Origin: Bryum argenteum
Taxonomy: Eukaryota; Streptophyta; Bryopsida; Bryales; Bryaceae
Assembly (NCBI GenBank): GCA_037043015.1
Contig: CM073330.1
Span: forward strand, 12,480,512 to 12,544,511
Length of the DNA: 64,000 bases
Direction of reading: 5' to 3'
Shown: one piece after another, positions 1 to 11,860 of the stretch
Position numbering within the stretch: the first letter of the stretch is position 1
Layout: the number at the start of each line of letters is the position of its first letter
Made by a program: the position numbers and the translations under genes
The notes under the pieces: model-generated
Told to the model about the DNA's origin: nothing
Seen by the model: only the letters and a program-made list of their open reading frames with translations
Databases searched by the model: none

Positions 1-538
1 AAATCCCTGAAAACCCGACTATCACTACTCAGATTTCCTAACTATTTTGATCGACAGCAGAATCCGTGTTTATAATAACTCCGTGACAAGGCTTTCCTAA
101 CGTGTCTTTACGAGCTGACATTGTATAGTCACGCCAGACTTGTTTTACGTCGTGTCTATCTTTAGTCATCTACCCTGCCAACGTGACTATTGAGAGCAAT
201 ATCCCTTTAAATATCTGACTACCTCTAGTCATCACTCTCTCTATATGACTTTACTTAGTCATATACTAACCATTATTAACTCGAATCAGTCCTGTGAGGC
301 CACACATATGACTATCTATAGTCATAGAGACTCGTAGAATTACTACACACAGTCATCTCCACGAAGCATCTGCCTAGATATAGGCATTTAGCATGTCTTA
401 AGAGGTAGTATACGAACTGCCTCTAGAACTTGAGACAGTCGCATCCGCAGCTGGGGTGGCAACCATTGCGAAGCCTTCTATGGCCATGGCAGAATGTTTG
501 CCATTGCGCAGACGCCATTACTGATTATCTGCGGCGAG

Positions 539-3199
539 ATGCAGAAATCCAGCGCCAAGGGTCCTCCTCCCCCGAAACCCGCACCTACACAGGCGCTGAA
601 CGACGCAGCACCGCATCCAGCCCCTTCAAAACGCAAATCGAAGGTACATCTACATGTCTATCTTGCATTCAGTCCACTCCAATTTTTCCAATCTAGAATG
701 TGACTAAGTGTAGTATTCCTTTTACAAAAACCAACTCATGCTAGTCATGCTCTACCAGAAAAGGGTGAAGTCCACAGACCCCATCCACTGGGAGGTGACG
801 CGGAGAAGGCATACAAACTCTCCGAAGACGTTCAAGGTCCCAAAGAGCGGCAGCAAGAAAAAAATTCGTGACGATCCACTTGCTGCAACTAAGAAGATGA
901 GTCGGGCATCATTGTTTTCTGATGACGGGGAGGAGCACAACTGGTTGGAGCCTGTACCACACTTTCCGCCGCCATCGTCATCGAATGTATCCAATCGGTC
1001 TTCATCAGACTCTGACTCTGAAGATGAGGACCCCGACATGGTAGCACTAGCCATTGCGCAGAAGATCAAGAAGCTGAAGGCTAAGCAGAAAGCAGTCCTC
1101 ATCGGTAAGCGACCGAAGGCCAGTTCGCTGGACCGCAAGAAGAGGCGGGCAGCAGAGCGAGCTTCTGAGGAGGAGGCACGCGAACGAGAGGACCATGGTG
1201 GCCGTCGCTACCTAGTGGAGGTGGACATGAGGGGCATGCCTTGCGGTCAGCACCGGAAGAAATGGATGGATTGCCTGCGAGGCCATTCCCAGCATGTGGA
1301 CTTCTCAGTCGACAACTACAACCATCACAGCACCCGGATGCTACTTGCCATTAAGAAGAAGGTGGACTCCACCTTCGATTACGAGGGAGGTCTTGGGTAT
1401 GTCACGGAGGAGTCTTTTCACCAAGTATTGAGGTCTCAATTGAAGACAAAGCGATATGAATTGAAGAAATTATTGCTTAAGGGGACGGGCAAGCCACAGC
1501 ACATAGCTAGTGAGCATTGGGTCAACCTCTCCACGATGATTGCAGAAGAGGGAAAGATCAAGCAAGCGCAGACGCTGAAGGGAAATCGTGCGGCTTTGAA
1601 GAAGGCGGCCTACTCGGCAACTCTGGCTCCCGAATTGACTGACCAGATGGGAAGCATGTGCCGACATCGCTCTTCATCTCCGAAGCACTCAAAGGTGGGG
1701 CAGCAAAGTAACCCCGACATCGAGACACGCATAGAGGGTATGGAGGCGAACCTCAAAATGATCTTAGAACATTTGAAGGTTGCAGGTGTTGCATCTGCAG
1801 CTACTCCACTTCTACAGCAGGGACCGAGTGACATGCACACTCTAGCACCGGACGCAGACAAGGTATCTGCATGACTATTCGTAGTGCTATGGATAGTCAT
1901 CCGTAGTCATCCGTAGTACTAAGTAGTCATAGTCACAGTAGTCTAATCTTACCATTGAATTTTGTCAAGAAGAAGTAACAAAGGTTGGACTTATCTCATG
2001 TTCTTTCTGATTGCCATAACATGGTTCGTGTGCTTGGGCGGTGTGGGGGAATAGGAGCATGTCGCAGGGGAGGACACACAAATGGTAGAAGATATGAACC
2101 GGGCCGACAAGGAGGACGACACCGCCGCACCATGTCCCATGTTGCTGACTACACAACAACCGCAGGAACGAAATAACCATGAGGTATGACTAATCGTAGT
2201 CACACACGCACACTGAATGACAATTTTCAGTCATCAACTTCAAGTAGTATGACTAAATTAGTTTACATGTCCCTCCCCACCTCTTTCATTATCCAACATT
2301 CAATGTGGTTATTTTCCACTGATATGAGCAGGAGTCTGGAGACAGTGACGACGTCCAAGAGACTCAAGGAAGGAAAGGGAAGGAAGTGGTAGCAGACGGC
2401 ACTGCCAATTCCCCGCAGAAGACTCGTCCAGCTGCTGAGAAGAGGAAGAGGGCTACCGAGGTTCAAAAGCTAATCGAAACTAGCGGGGGTGAGCAGAAGT
2501 CAAAGCGTTCAGAGAAAGAGAAGGTAGTTTACACAAGGGCGGAGAAGGCGTCCGCTGCTGCGCAACAGGTGGTGACGACAGAGAAGGGGTCAGATGTTGG
2601 CCCGGGGAAACAGCCACGACAGAAGGGGAGTAAGCCCAAGAGATTCAAGAACCCAGCTATTGTGGCGAAAGACAGTACCGAGGCGGAGATGTGGAAAGTC
2701 CTGCCCCATGACGAGAAGGGCACACTAGTGGTAATGAGGTTTGCATTTGTCAAACGTCATGTGCGGCTCTGGAAAGTCATGGTCTCTAGTCATGTTTTGA
2801 GACGGTCTGACTACCCTCAGTCATGGTCCGTGCTTGTCTAATGGTATGTAATCACGTTTCTATGGAATGCAGGCAGGCGGGCAAAAGGAGGAAGCTCCAT
2901 CACAGCGAGAGAGGATCACCAGAGGCTCTGTTGTAGAAATCAAGGGTGTTGGTGAAGGGGAAGAGGCTACGGTAGTCGGCTTTGGGAAGGTTATTAACCT
3001 GGAAGGATCCAATTTCCATGGTGTGGCTATCCCGGAGGGAATGGCCACCGTGGAGGTGACAAAGAGCAACGACGATGCGTACCTGCTTTGTGAACCGGTG
3101 AATATGGACGACCCTCCAATCACGAATATGGGGCAGGCAGTAAACAACTACGTATTGTGGCCTCTTGAATTCCTCAGCCAAGCTGTCGAACTGGCGTGA
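539..3199 (+). CDS. En/Spm-associated protein (Transposase_24/Ptta-like plus C-terminal DUF8039-like domain), five exons
   Basis: My model joins 539-643, 759-1862, 2055-2183, 2332-2730 and 2873-3199, with GT-AG introns that are all phase 0, giving about 687 aa. The first exon is Pro/Lys rich. Exon 2 has a Ser/Asp/Glu-rich acidic stretch, a basic region, then a segment (about residues 190-310) resembling the Ptta/En-Spm transposase domain (RKKWMDCLRGH, HWVNLSTMIAEEGK). Exon 4 is Lys-rich and probably disordered. The last exon (GVAIPEGMATVEV, VLWPLEF) resembles the C-terminal domain of plant En/Spm proteins annotated as DUF8039. Such proteins are thought to bind element DNA rather than catalyse transposition. 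The third-exon acceptor is weak (2055 or 2058). Exons are nearly free of the TAGTCAT words that fill the introns. Family names are from memory; the exon chain is seen directly. Confidence 0.65.
644..758 (+). other. Intron 1 of the CACTA gene, carrying TAGTCAT words
   Basis: The donor AAG|GTACAT and acceptor ACCAG|AAA keep phase 0. The intron contains TGACTAAGTGTAGTA and CTAGTCATG, members of the element's word family. The other introns (1863-2054, 2184-2331, 2731-2872) also carry the word, for example ATGACTAATCGTAGTCAC at 2186-2203 and TGACTACCCTCAGTCATGG near 2809-2827. Confidence 0.6.
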
Positions 3200-4430
3200 C
3201 GCTCTTATGTACTTCCGTAGAGGCGCATGCGTATATCTAGTCATTTTACCGGACTATTACTAGTTAGACTATAGTCATTCTCTATTCCTCTCTAGTACTG
3301 CATGTAATTGGAAACGGTGACGACATGTAGTCATATATAGCTCTGTATTGGCGAACCATGACTAACCATAGTTAGCATATGTAGGCATATGACAATTTGT
3401 AGTCATATGAAGTAGTTTCGTGTTAGTAGATATCACTATGCTTAGTCAATGTCCACAAACATTTCCACACAAATAATCGTTTTGGTATATTCATTACGCT
3501 GGTACCGTTGTTGAATGCATGACTATTTGTAGTCACTGTATTAAGAGAGAATGACTATACGTAGTCAGGTAGCATGACTGTAAGTAGTTAGTGTTTGTAG
3601 AGATGTTCTGGAAGGCATGACTACTCGTAGTGAGCTTATGTACAGTGTTTAATAACTCTCTGACTACACGTAGTCATCAGCGACATCACTCTCTGTCCAA
3701 AAAGAAAACTTTTAAACTACAGTTGAACCCATCATATGACTAACTGTAGTCAAATTACTAGTTAAGCATCCCGTAGTACTGACTAGCAGTACTTAACTAA
3801 CTGACTATTGAGATGTACATTAAGGACTATCAATAGTCATTGAGGTCATCAAAAACCTCGCCAGGTATTCGTGCAAATTCACCATAGTTCACAAGAAGTT
3901 GACTAACGATTGTCATCCTGAGGACTATGAGTAGTCCTCACATGCGAAGTGAAGACTAGAGTATGTCAGTCACATGACTACCGTTTCAGTGAATACACAC
4001 CGAGGATGACTCCATGTAGTCAGTTGCGTATTATCGTGTGACTATACTGAGTCACACACTGTCAGCATATTATGACTAAGCGTAGTCATACCTCACCTGT
4101 AGCCTATCTGACTACAGACAGTCATATGTCCACGTCACCTCAGATGGTCACTGACGTGGCCATATATCCACGTCATCTCACATGGTCACTGCTGACGTGG
4201 CCATATGACTGTCTATAGTCAGATGACTATGCCACGTCACTCTGCCCGGGCAGCCCCCAAACGAGGTCTCAAAAATTATCCATTGGGAACGAACCTATGG
4301 GAACGCCTGCAGTCATCCAAAAAGGGTGTCCGATCTGACTAGCTACCCGACTACTGGATGACTACATGTAGTGCCGTCAGGTACAGTCAGACGTCGATTT
4401 TGAGTCAGAAATCCCGGTCAGAATTGACAC
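3200..4430. repeat. Subterminal array of ATGACTA-n4-TAGTCAT palindromes
   Basis: This 1.2-kb gene-free stretch holds at least ten copies of an 18-bp inverted repeat with 7-bp arms and a variable 4-bp centre. Examples are at 3519-3536, 3551-3567, 3661-3677, 3736-3752, 4006-4023, 4072-4089 (perfect arms), 4109-4125 and 4205-4222, plus many single half-sites. Another perfect copy lies at 308-325. Arms are conserved while the centre varies, as expected for a dimer-bound site. It probably serves as the binding array for the element's own protein. Confidence 0.7.
4131..4206. repeat. Two tandem CCACGTCA...TGACGTGG hairpin units
   Basis: Two adjacent units of roughly 37-40 bp each begin with CCACGTCA and end with TGACGTGG, followed by CCATAT. 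Each unit can fold into a hairpin with an ACGT core in the stem. They lie just inside the right end of the CACTA element among the TAGTCAT words. Confidence 0.6.
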
Positions 4431-4445
4431 GTTTTTCTAGTAGTG
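4431..4445 (-). repeat. CACTA terminal inverted repeat (right end)
   Basis: On the minus strand this reads CACTACTAGAAAA and continues into CGTGTCAATTCTG. The first 13 bases match the consensus terminus of plant CACTA transposons. The base after the G at 4445 starts the flank (AAA...), which should hold a 3-bp target duplication. Confidence 0.8.
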
Positions 4446-5560
4446 AAAAAAAGAGTAGATACAAAAGAGACTATATAAACATGAACGAACACGACCTTCG
4501 AGGCCAGGAGATAGCTACTTTCGAGGCTACGAGCTAACGACTGTCGAGGCCAGAACTACGCGATAGCGAGTATGCAAGAAAACAAGAGGTACTGCAAGAA
4601 TGCGAGAACGACGAAAACAGGCGGAGCGCAGAAAACAGGGAAGAGGAGGAAAACAATGGGGGCCAAACCCTAGCCCTCCCACACTCCGTTCCCGGCCAAA
4701 TTTAGAGCGGGCTGCCCGCAATATTGCCCGGGCCGCCTTTTGCACTGCCCGTGCCTACCCGTGCCGCCTTTTGCACTGCCCGTGCCTACCCGGGCCGCCT
4801 TACACGCTGCCCCCACCGTATATTGCCTCGGGCAGCAATTTCTTGCCCTTTTCATGTCTGCCCGTCTCTACAATACACTAAATTCAATTATACTTTTCAT
4901 TTACATCTAAATATTTTTTCTAGTTAATATTTTTGAAAAGAAGATAAGTTCATTAAATGCCTATTCTAACACTATATGTATTGTAATCGTAAAATTTTAG
5001 ACTCCACAACACTTTACAGTTTAAAATTTGTGTGTAGTTTTATATTGAAAGAAGATACAAACTTGGAAAAAAATACATTATTCAATTGGCAATACCCAAG
5101 CACTAATTCAACTTTGATTATGTCATATCCAACTTCCCAATTAGTTATCGTTCTCCAATCCAATAAGGTCATCATTCACTCATAAAGGAAGCTGAAAATT
5201 TATCCCCTCTCTATTAATTTCTAAGATGTTGTCAACTCATAAAATTTTATTAATAATATAAACAGCTACAAATTAAAAATATTAGTGGATACCTCTTTAA
5301 TCAAATAGGAAGGTTTGAGAGAACGAATTGGACAATATAAACAAGACTATGAGAGTATATATATAGAAGATATCTTTAACAAACATCATGTATACTATAG
5401 ACATGCACCACACATATCATGGCCATACATCACAAATATCATCGACGTACATCATTCATACCAAAGCCATACATCATACATACCAAAAGATCGTCCAAGA
5501 GTTTTATGTTTGAGAAGTAGATTACTGACTACAAACCTTATATATATCTCTATATACGTA
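4446..5560. other. AT-rich spacer, no gene supported
   Basis: The first 50 bases include CTATATAAAC (near 4471), which looks like a TATA box but leads to no convincing coding region. A roughly 30-bp unit (GCCGCCTTTTGCACTGCCCG followed by TGCCTACCCG) is present twice in tandem at about 4733-4795, with degraded further copies. The rest is AT-rich DNA with short chance reading frames. I see nothing functional in it. Confidence 0.5.
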
Positions 5561-6455
5561 TGTTAATTTAATTATATATTCATGTATATACATATTTGAA
5601 TTCGTAAGCGTATATGAGAGGGCCTCCCTTCTCTAAATTAAGATAGCACAATAAATGCTCAACATATATTCAAATATATGTTAATATTGAACATAATTGA
5701 ATTAAGATTCTAGGAGGTTAACTTATGTACCAATGTCTATGTATATACATACGTACTTATTTTGGTCTTCATATTCAATTTTACTTGTATGTATATCTCC
5801 ATATACATTTATTAATTTAATTATAGATTAACTTATATACATATTTGAATTCGTAAGCGTATATGACTCGGACTCCCTTCACTAAATTAAGATAGCTCAA
5901 TAAATGCTCAACGTATATTCAAATTCATCTTATAACATATTAGCTGATTGAGTTGAAATATTATGTATTTAACATCTATACCCGTATCTATGTACATATA
6001 CGTACTTATTTATCTAAGTTAATATTCATTTCTACTCGGATATATCTACATGTATACCAATTTTAACTCGTATGGTCAATTAATCTCGCTTTCATTGTTC
6101 TATATTAAGATAGTACAATAAATGCTCAATACGTAGTCAAGTTTATCTTATAATCATTCATCATTAACTTCAAATATTATGTATTTAACATCTATACCCG
6201 TATCTATGTACCTATACGTACTTATTTATCTAAGTTAATATTCATTTCTACTCGGGTATATCTGCATGTATACCAATTTTAACTCGTATGGTCATTTAAT
6301 CGCGCTTTCATTGTTCTATATTAAGATAGTACAATAAATGCTCAATACGTAGTCAAGTTTATCTTATAATCATTCATCATTAACTTCAAATATTATGTAT
6401 TTAACATCTATACCCGTATCTATGTACATATATGTACTTATTTATCTATTCATAT
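5560..6455. repeat. 216-bp tandem repeat with older degenerate copies
   Basis: A unit starting GTATTTAACATCTATACCCG begins at 5965, 6181 and 6397, giving a period of exactly 216 bp. The first two copies are nearly identical and the third is truncated. The shared block AAATTAAGATAG...CAATAAATGCTCAA also occurs near 5634 and 5884 in more divergent, longer units. This looks like a local satellite in AT-rich DNA. Confidence 0.75.
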
Positions 6456-6654
6456 ACATTTGTACTTGTATATACATGAATTAAAATAATATGTATTTAT
6501 CATACTACGTATTTAACATATTATGTATTTAATATATTATGTATATATTGATGTATATTTCAATGTATTCATTGATACATTTATCTGTAGGGATTTAATT
6601 CTATGTTAGTATTTTATGTTTTTTTTTTGGTATTTTTTATTAGTAGGGTACCAT

Positions 6655-6708
6655 AAACCCTAAAACCCTAAACCCTAAACCCTAAACCCTAAACCCTAAA
6701 CCCTAAAT
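6655..6708 (-). repeat. Interstitial plant-type telomeric repeat (CCCTAAA)n
   Basis: About seven consecutive CCCTAAA units (one as CCCTAAAA) lie just before element C. On the minus strand this is TTTAGGG, the Arabidopsis-type telomere repeat. It is followed by ordinary sequence, so it is interstitial rather than a chromosome end. Confidence 0.85.
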
Positions 6709-7262
6709 TAAAATTACATACTTACGAATGGGTTTCCCTCCAAAATCAGTTCCCGCCGAAACATCTTTGCCGCCAAATATTTTCAAAATTCAGAATTAAA
6801 AAGTAGATTCCTTTTTCGAAGCCCAATCAAGATAACATGCAGGTGGCGACAAAAAGAGGTCGGCTTTTTGCACGATATGGGGAGTCGAGGATACTCGACC
6901 GATTCAACCGTTGAGGTCGGGTTGGGGTGCTATCGCAATCCCTCATGTTTCATTTCAATTTCTCTCACTCTCGTCCATGCTTTGAAGGTGCGCTTACCAA
7001 GATTTCGTTCCGCTGTCCTTGTTCAAAGTTGCGTGTCAGTTTAGATTGTATTGAGTTTGTGCTGACGGAGTTTAAAGTAGCTTCACATTTTGAGGTTCTA
7101 GTATTGTAGAAGAGGCGCATCCTCTTATACTTTGATTGTGTTTCAGGTTATCGAAGTAGCTCGTGCTGTATTGTTTGTCTCCCGCATACGAATTGCTGAT
7201 TGTTGTGCGTGCTTTTTTCAGTTGCGAGCCCTGGTATTCCTCGCAAAATCTGCAATTCGCAG

Positions 7263-8168
7263 GTGAGCGTTCTTCGGAATTCCTCAGTGTGTCAGCAGTT
7301 ACTGAATTTTGATTTTGAGCTGATTACGAGTTCCGGAAATTCCGCCGGTATTTCCGGGTGAATGTGTTCATCACAGGGCTCAATATTTAAGTCATTTAAC
7401 TCGACTCGAGTTGAAATAATTGTGCCGGTGTATATAGATATGTCCAATTTCAACTCGAGTCGAGTTAAATTATAATTCAGTCCTGATTACGTAATTGCCG
7501 TTTTAGACATATAGGTGGTGATATTCAACTCGAGTCGAGTTGAAATGGCAGTTATCCGGGAGTACTTTCCTGTACGGTACGGATATTCAACTCGGGTCGA
7601 GTTGAATCACGTTCTGGATATTAGACAGATCCTAAGTTCAAAGTTAGATTCAACTCGAATCGAGTTAAATGTGGATAGGAGATACCATCTATATGCCTAA
7701 ATGAATATCATAGAATCCGGTATGCTGTATCAAGGATATTCACATTCAACTCGACTCGAGTTAAAATAGTTATCACAAACTATACAGCTTCATTTCGGTA
7801 GTCTCCTCGAATGTTTTGGTTCCGATATCACATATCGATTCGACATATGGCTCATATACGTAATATTGTTATCTATTGTACAGGATTTAACTCGATCCGA
7901 GTTAAAGCAGCATTAGCACATAGTTTGAGATCTATGTTTTCGTAAAGTAGATTCGCTTCAAATATCTGTGAGTATTCAACTCGATTCGAGTTGAAGTCAT
8001 TGACCTATTAGCTGGCAGAGAAAATAATCCAACATCTTTTCGCAGAGAACATATTCCAACGTGTACATAATTCTATTCGATTTCTGTCATTATAGTATTC
8101 AACTCGAGTCGAGTTGAACCGCCACATATTCTTCTGTTCCTCAAGTCGCTTTCGTGATCAATTTGCAG
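7263..8168 (+). other. Leader intron of element C carrying nine 21-bp palindromes
   Basis: The proposed donor is GCAG|GTGAGCG (7263) and the acceptor is ATTTGCAG|ACT (8168), nine bases before the ATG at 8177. Within it are nine copies of TTCAACTCGA-n-TCGAGTTGAA or close variants at about 7395, 7449, 7524, 7586, 7649, 7745, 7886, 7975 and 8098. Spacing ranges from about 54 to 141 bp. Copies differ mainly in the central base and a C/T change in the arms. The splice sites are inferred from sequence only. Confidence 0.6.
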
Positions 8169-8176
8169 ACTCTACC

Positions 8177-11006
8177 ATGGCTGATCAAGATGTTCAATTG
8201 CTTGGTGATTTCTCCTCTGATGAGGAGGTTGTGGAGCAACCCGAGGTTCCAGAAGACATTCCAATGTGTGAAGGTATCCCTCGGCGTCTTTGGGCTACAA
8301 AGTTCGTTACCCTTTACGGTGACGAGGGTCGCCCTGTAGCGGAGGGCCTTTGTCACAGCATCAGTTACGATCTCGTCCTCGGAAGCAATGGTCCTCTTGG
8401 GCACTCGCGAGTCGCAGTTCAAATATCGAAGACCCTCGATGCCACAGTGGTGCCAGATGAGTGGAGATATTCTGTCAGGGCGTGGCCGATCGATAAAGTC
8501 TTCTATAATGGGGCTAGTCTCAGAGACCATGAGATACGACACGATCATGACTCTCGTGTTGCTCGTCTTGCGAGACCTCAGTCATCTTGTAGCCGGAGTT
8601 ACAACAATACATCTAGGAACCCGCCTCCTGAAACATCCGTCAAGTCCAAAGGCTTATTAACTCAGGAGTCTATTAATTCTGTCTCCAGCAAAGTTTGCTG
8701 CACCAGGAACTGCGTTCAGCCCTTCCCGAGGGAAAAGATCCGATGTTTCCGAGAGCGGATGTATAGTGGTACAACCTACCAATTCAGGTTTCACATGAAG
8801 CTTGACGTTCACAGGCAGGTTCATAGAAATGCTGGCGGGAAGAGGGTAGTTCTTGTTGAGGGAATCGATGTTTGCTTGCTGCGTGGAGACATATTGCTTT
8901 GAGTGTCCGAGGCGACCTTTCATCGGTTTCGAGACGTCGTGGCGATGGCGTCATGGCGCATCCCCATGGAAATTGTCTTTGCTTAAACCGCGCAAGCACA
9001 CGCCGCAGTAATCGCAACCTGCGTTGCATCCTGGAGAACTCTGCGGATCACATGCCGCACCGAACGAGGACACTAAAATCTGGAGAGAAGGTTGTATCCA
9101 TGATTCTTCCCGCTACATGGAAATGGAAGAGTACCATTCCGGAAATCAACGCCGCAAACGAAGGCTTCGGTTTGAAGATGGTCTCACCATCTTCTCTGAG
9201 TAGAATTCGGAAGTTACACTTTCCAGAATTTGATGCGAAGAAACCCGGGGATAACTTTGCTCGGTGCTCCAAATGTGATCGGTTACACAGACTTCGTCGT
9301 GGCTCTATTCCGGGGTCGCAACAAGCACTACTTTGGGCAAAGAAGCTCGAGGTACACTTGGCTGCAGCCCGTGCTCATCGGGAGTTATATTATGCAAACA
9401 GGTATAGATCGAAAACCTACCCGCATGAGTGTTTGACCATTATGCATGACAAAATGGATCATGCGAAGACTGCTTCCCCTGTCTTTTCTCACAAGAGTAA
9501 GGAGCTCGATGGTCTCATGAAGCTACCAGTATCCGTCACAGGAATGATCGCTCATGGCCACGGAGATGTACGCTACGCACATTACGGTCTAGATATTTTC
9601 GCACACGATTCAAATTACACGGTAGGCTCTTTTGCTAAGCTCCTCCGAGATATAGAGTTGCCACCAAAGTATTCTTCGAGGGAGCTTTTTCTTGATCGAG
9701 GTCGGCACCTATCTTTGATGCTGTTCTCCAAGGTGCGGAGACTTGCGTATCGTCACTCCGTCCAGCACCAGCTGTTCCACTTCGAGGGATTTCTCTTCCG
9801 CCAATTCTCAATGTTCAGATGGACAATGCACCAGGGGACAACAAGAATAGATATGTATTCTGTTTTTGGTCTCTCCTTGTCGCGAAGAAGATCTTCCGCG
9901 AGGTATATGTGAATTTCATGTTGGTTGGGCATACCCATGATGACATCGATGCAATGTTTGGAAGGTGGAGCATGCTGTTGAGGAAAGACAATTTCCCCAC
10001 TATTCCGTTACTCATGAAATCTTTCATGGACGTGGAATCTATTCGACCATCCCCACCTTGTTGAAGAGGTGCCGGATTTTAAAGGATTTATCGACGGGTT
10101 TATCGGGGATGGAGGGGAAGCACTTGTTGGTCATACGAAGGCACAACAATTCAAGTTCTTTTTGATTCTACAGTTGTCCCGTGATGAAGTACAAGGCTTC
10201 GTGCAATGAGAAGATTGGTTGCCAAACGATACAACCGGAATTAAGTTGTGGAGAGAAGACTCGGAAGGTCGTTCTTTGTGGCCACGTGGTGATCCAACTC
10301 CTACGACGATCGTGCAATGAGGGGTGTGGAGGACATTGTGAAGGGCATTTCGGATTTATCAAGTCTTTGGAGGCAATGTCTAATGAAGATAGAACTGAGA
10401 GTATAGAAGACGCTATGAACATCTTGTGTTCTATTGGCGCGCCCCGTGAAGGCAAAGATAGAGGTTCCCATTGAACCATCAAATGTTCTTCGGGACGGAT
10501 TTTGGCCATTATCCGGGATAGATGCGACTTTGGAGGACCAATTTGCTGAAGATGGCGAACTTCGTGAGGAGTTTCGAGAAGATGAGGCATTTGTTGGAGA
10601 GATCCGAGATCGCCCTCAACCATCTTTTCGTGTAGCTCGTGATGTTTATGAAGGATACTTTCTTGCTATTCGGCCTCGCAGATGGTGACTCACGACCGGT
10701 GTGGATCGCTCGAGCATGGTAGATCCGAACATAAACCCCGAGCAGCCAAATTGCATCCTTATTCAATTCTTTCGGCCTACATCAAGGGATCCAGATGTGC
10801 AAGAGACCTACAATGGATGGGATTCGGTCAAAGGATTGCGTTGGAAGGTTGACGATACTCAACCTCCTTTGTGGGAGAATACAACTTCATTGATGACTTC
10901 ATGGAAGTCAAAGGTCAAGAAGGATACAACCGAGTGCACTTTAAAAATTCCGGTGGATCAAATTAAAGTCATTCACGATACTATAGTTGAATTTTCTAAT
11001 GCTTGA
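8177..11006 (+). pseudogene. Frameshifted transposon-type gene with VGHTHDDID motif (DUF7869-like)
   Basis: Coding starts at the ATG at 8177 (MADQDVQLLGDFSSDEE, acidic N terminus) and runs to a stop at 8900. It resumes in another frame (8885-9740: MPHRTRTLKSGEKVVSM, NECLTIMHD-like region, HGHGDVRYAHYGLD). It then shifts again for the core at about 9795-10040 (NVQMDNAPGDNKNRYVF, FMLVGHTHDDIDAMFGRWS). Further shifts occur near 10035, 10160-10430 and 10690 before the C terminus ends at 11006. At least five frame changes make it a pseudogene, unless the assembly is poor. The QMDN...DNKNR and GHTHDDID motifs mark a family repeated in plant and algal genomes that I recall as DUF7869; the acidic residues could form a catalytic site, but this is inference. 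Confidence 0.65.
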
Positions 11007-11552
11007 AGGTCTTATATGTATTGCAATCGTATTTGTGTATTGTAACAACTACATAGTCATGGCTTTGTCTTCCGACTTAGAAATAATAATCTTTTGTTTC
11101 AAATTCAAAAGATTATAGGCATTTATAAATATAGAAGATATGTTAGACCAAATGATCTACAAGGATGTGTGGTTTAGGATGTTGGTAGTATCAATGGACT
11201 ATGGACTATTTTCAAGTCACTTAGCTCACTTCGAGCAACACTTTGTTTGTGGTACTGGGTTTCATTTGAAATCCAAAATACATTGTACGCATTTATGAAA
11301 ATATATTTCTATACTATATTATAGTATTGATTTGGTCTTTCCAATTAGTACTTTTGTCGACTGATTTATGTGAAAAAAAAATTATAACATGTATCTAATT
11401 TGTTATAAAAGGTAGTAGTGGTTAGCACCACTGATGTTTGTGTTTGTCATGCATGCCACAATTAAGGGTACGTGGTTGGTTGGTAGCAAATATTTTCCTG
11501 CCCGCTGAAGCTCACTTAGCAGTACCAAGTCATGTGTACATTTTAGCTGCTC
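11007..11552. other. AT-rich spacer after element C
   Basis: No coding region or structured RNA is supported here. The sequence is AT-rich with a few single-base runs. It probably includes the 3' flank of element C, but I could not identify its terminus. Confidence 0.4.
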
Positions 11553-11636
11553 AAACGAGTCCGACCGGAATCGAACTCGGACCACCTACATTGTACATGG
11601 ACTCCTTCTCATCCAACCACTGAGCTCATGACTTGG
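11553..11636 (-). other. tRNA-derived relic with pol III A and B boxes
   Basis: Read on the minus strand, TGAGCTCAGTGG (11617-11628) matches a tRNA A box and GAGTTCGATTCC (11568-11579) matches a B box, with tRNA-like spacing. The acceptor and T stems pair only partly, and I cannot place a proper anticodon stem. The ends carry an inverted copy of ACCAAGTCATG (11523-11534 on the plus strand). It is more likely a tRNA pseudogene or the head of a SINE than a working tRNA. Confidence 0.4.
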
Positions 11637-11860
11637 TGTCCATTTCAAAATAACTCCGGTCTTTATATTAATCAATTCGAAGTCCCGCTTAGGAACGCCA
11701 CGGTGCACAAACTTTCCCCCATATTATACTATAATTTAAATGGAAACTTTAAGATTCTTAACTTTCTAGGTTATTTGTGTACAACAAAACATCATTCTAA
11801 AACCTCTCAATTTCATTTTGAGAGGATTATTAACTCTCAAATTAATGAATATGGTGTTAC

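Larger units (their letters stand above)
1..4445 (+). mobile_element. CACTA (En/Spm-type) DNA transposon, right-hand part
   Basis: The right terminus is visible at 4431-4445: TTTTCTAGTAGTG is the reverse complement of the plant CACTA terminus CACTACTAGAAAA. The matching left terminus is not in the window, so the element starts upstream of position 1. Inside are a five-exon plus-strand gene (539-3199) and a gene-free subterminal stretch (3200-4430) dense in ATGACTA/TAGTCAT words in both orientations. Subterminal arrays of short inverted and direct motifs are typical of CACTA elements, where TnpA-like proteins bind them. A TnpD-type DDE transposase is not seen here and may lie upstream. Assignment to CACTA is well supported by terminus plus gene type; the left boundary is unknown. 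Confidence 0.75.

Noticed and set aside
752..1138. Antisense frame in the CACTA gene
   Set aside because: It is the complement of exon 2 with an acidic Ser-rich segment on the sense strand; no independent support.
4465..4500. Promoter based on CTATATAAAC
   Set aside because: A TATA-like sequence is present, but no coding region with support follows within 2 kb.
7395..8118. CRISPR-like array (repeats with regular spacers)
   Set aside because: The repeats are perfect palindromes with variable spacing, sit in a predicted eukaryotic intron, and have no cas genes or leader; a binding-site array fits better.
11553..11636. Functional tRNA gene on the minus strand
   Set aside because: A and B boxes are present, but stems pair poorly and no anticodon stem-loop can be placed; kept only as a relic.
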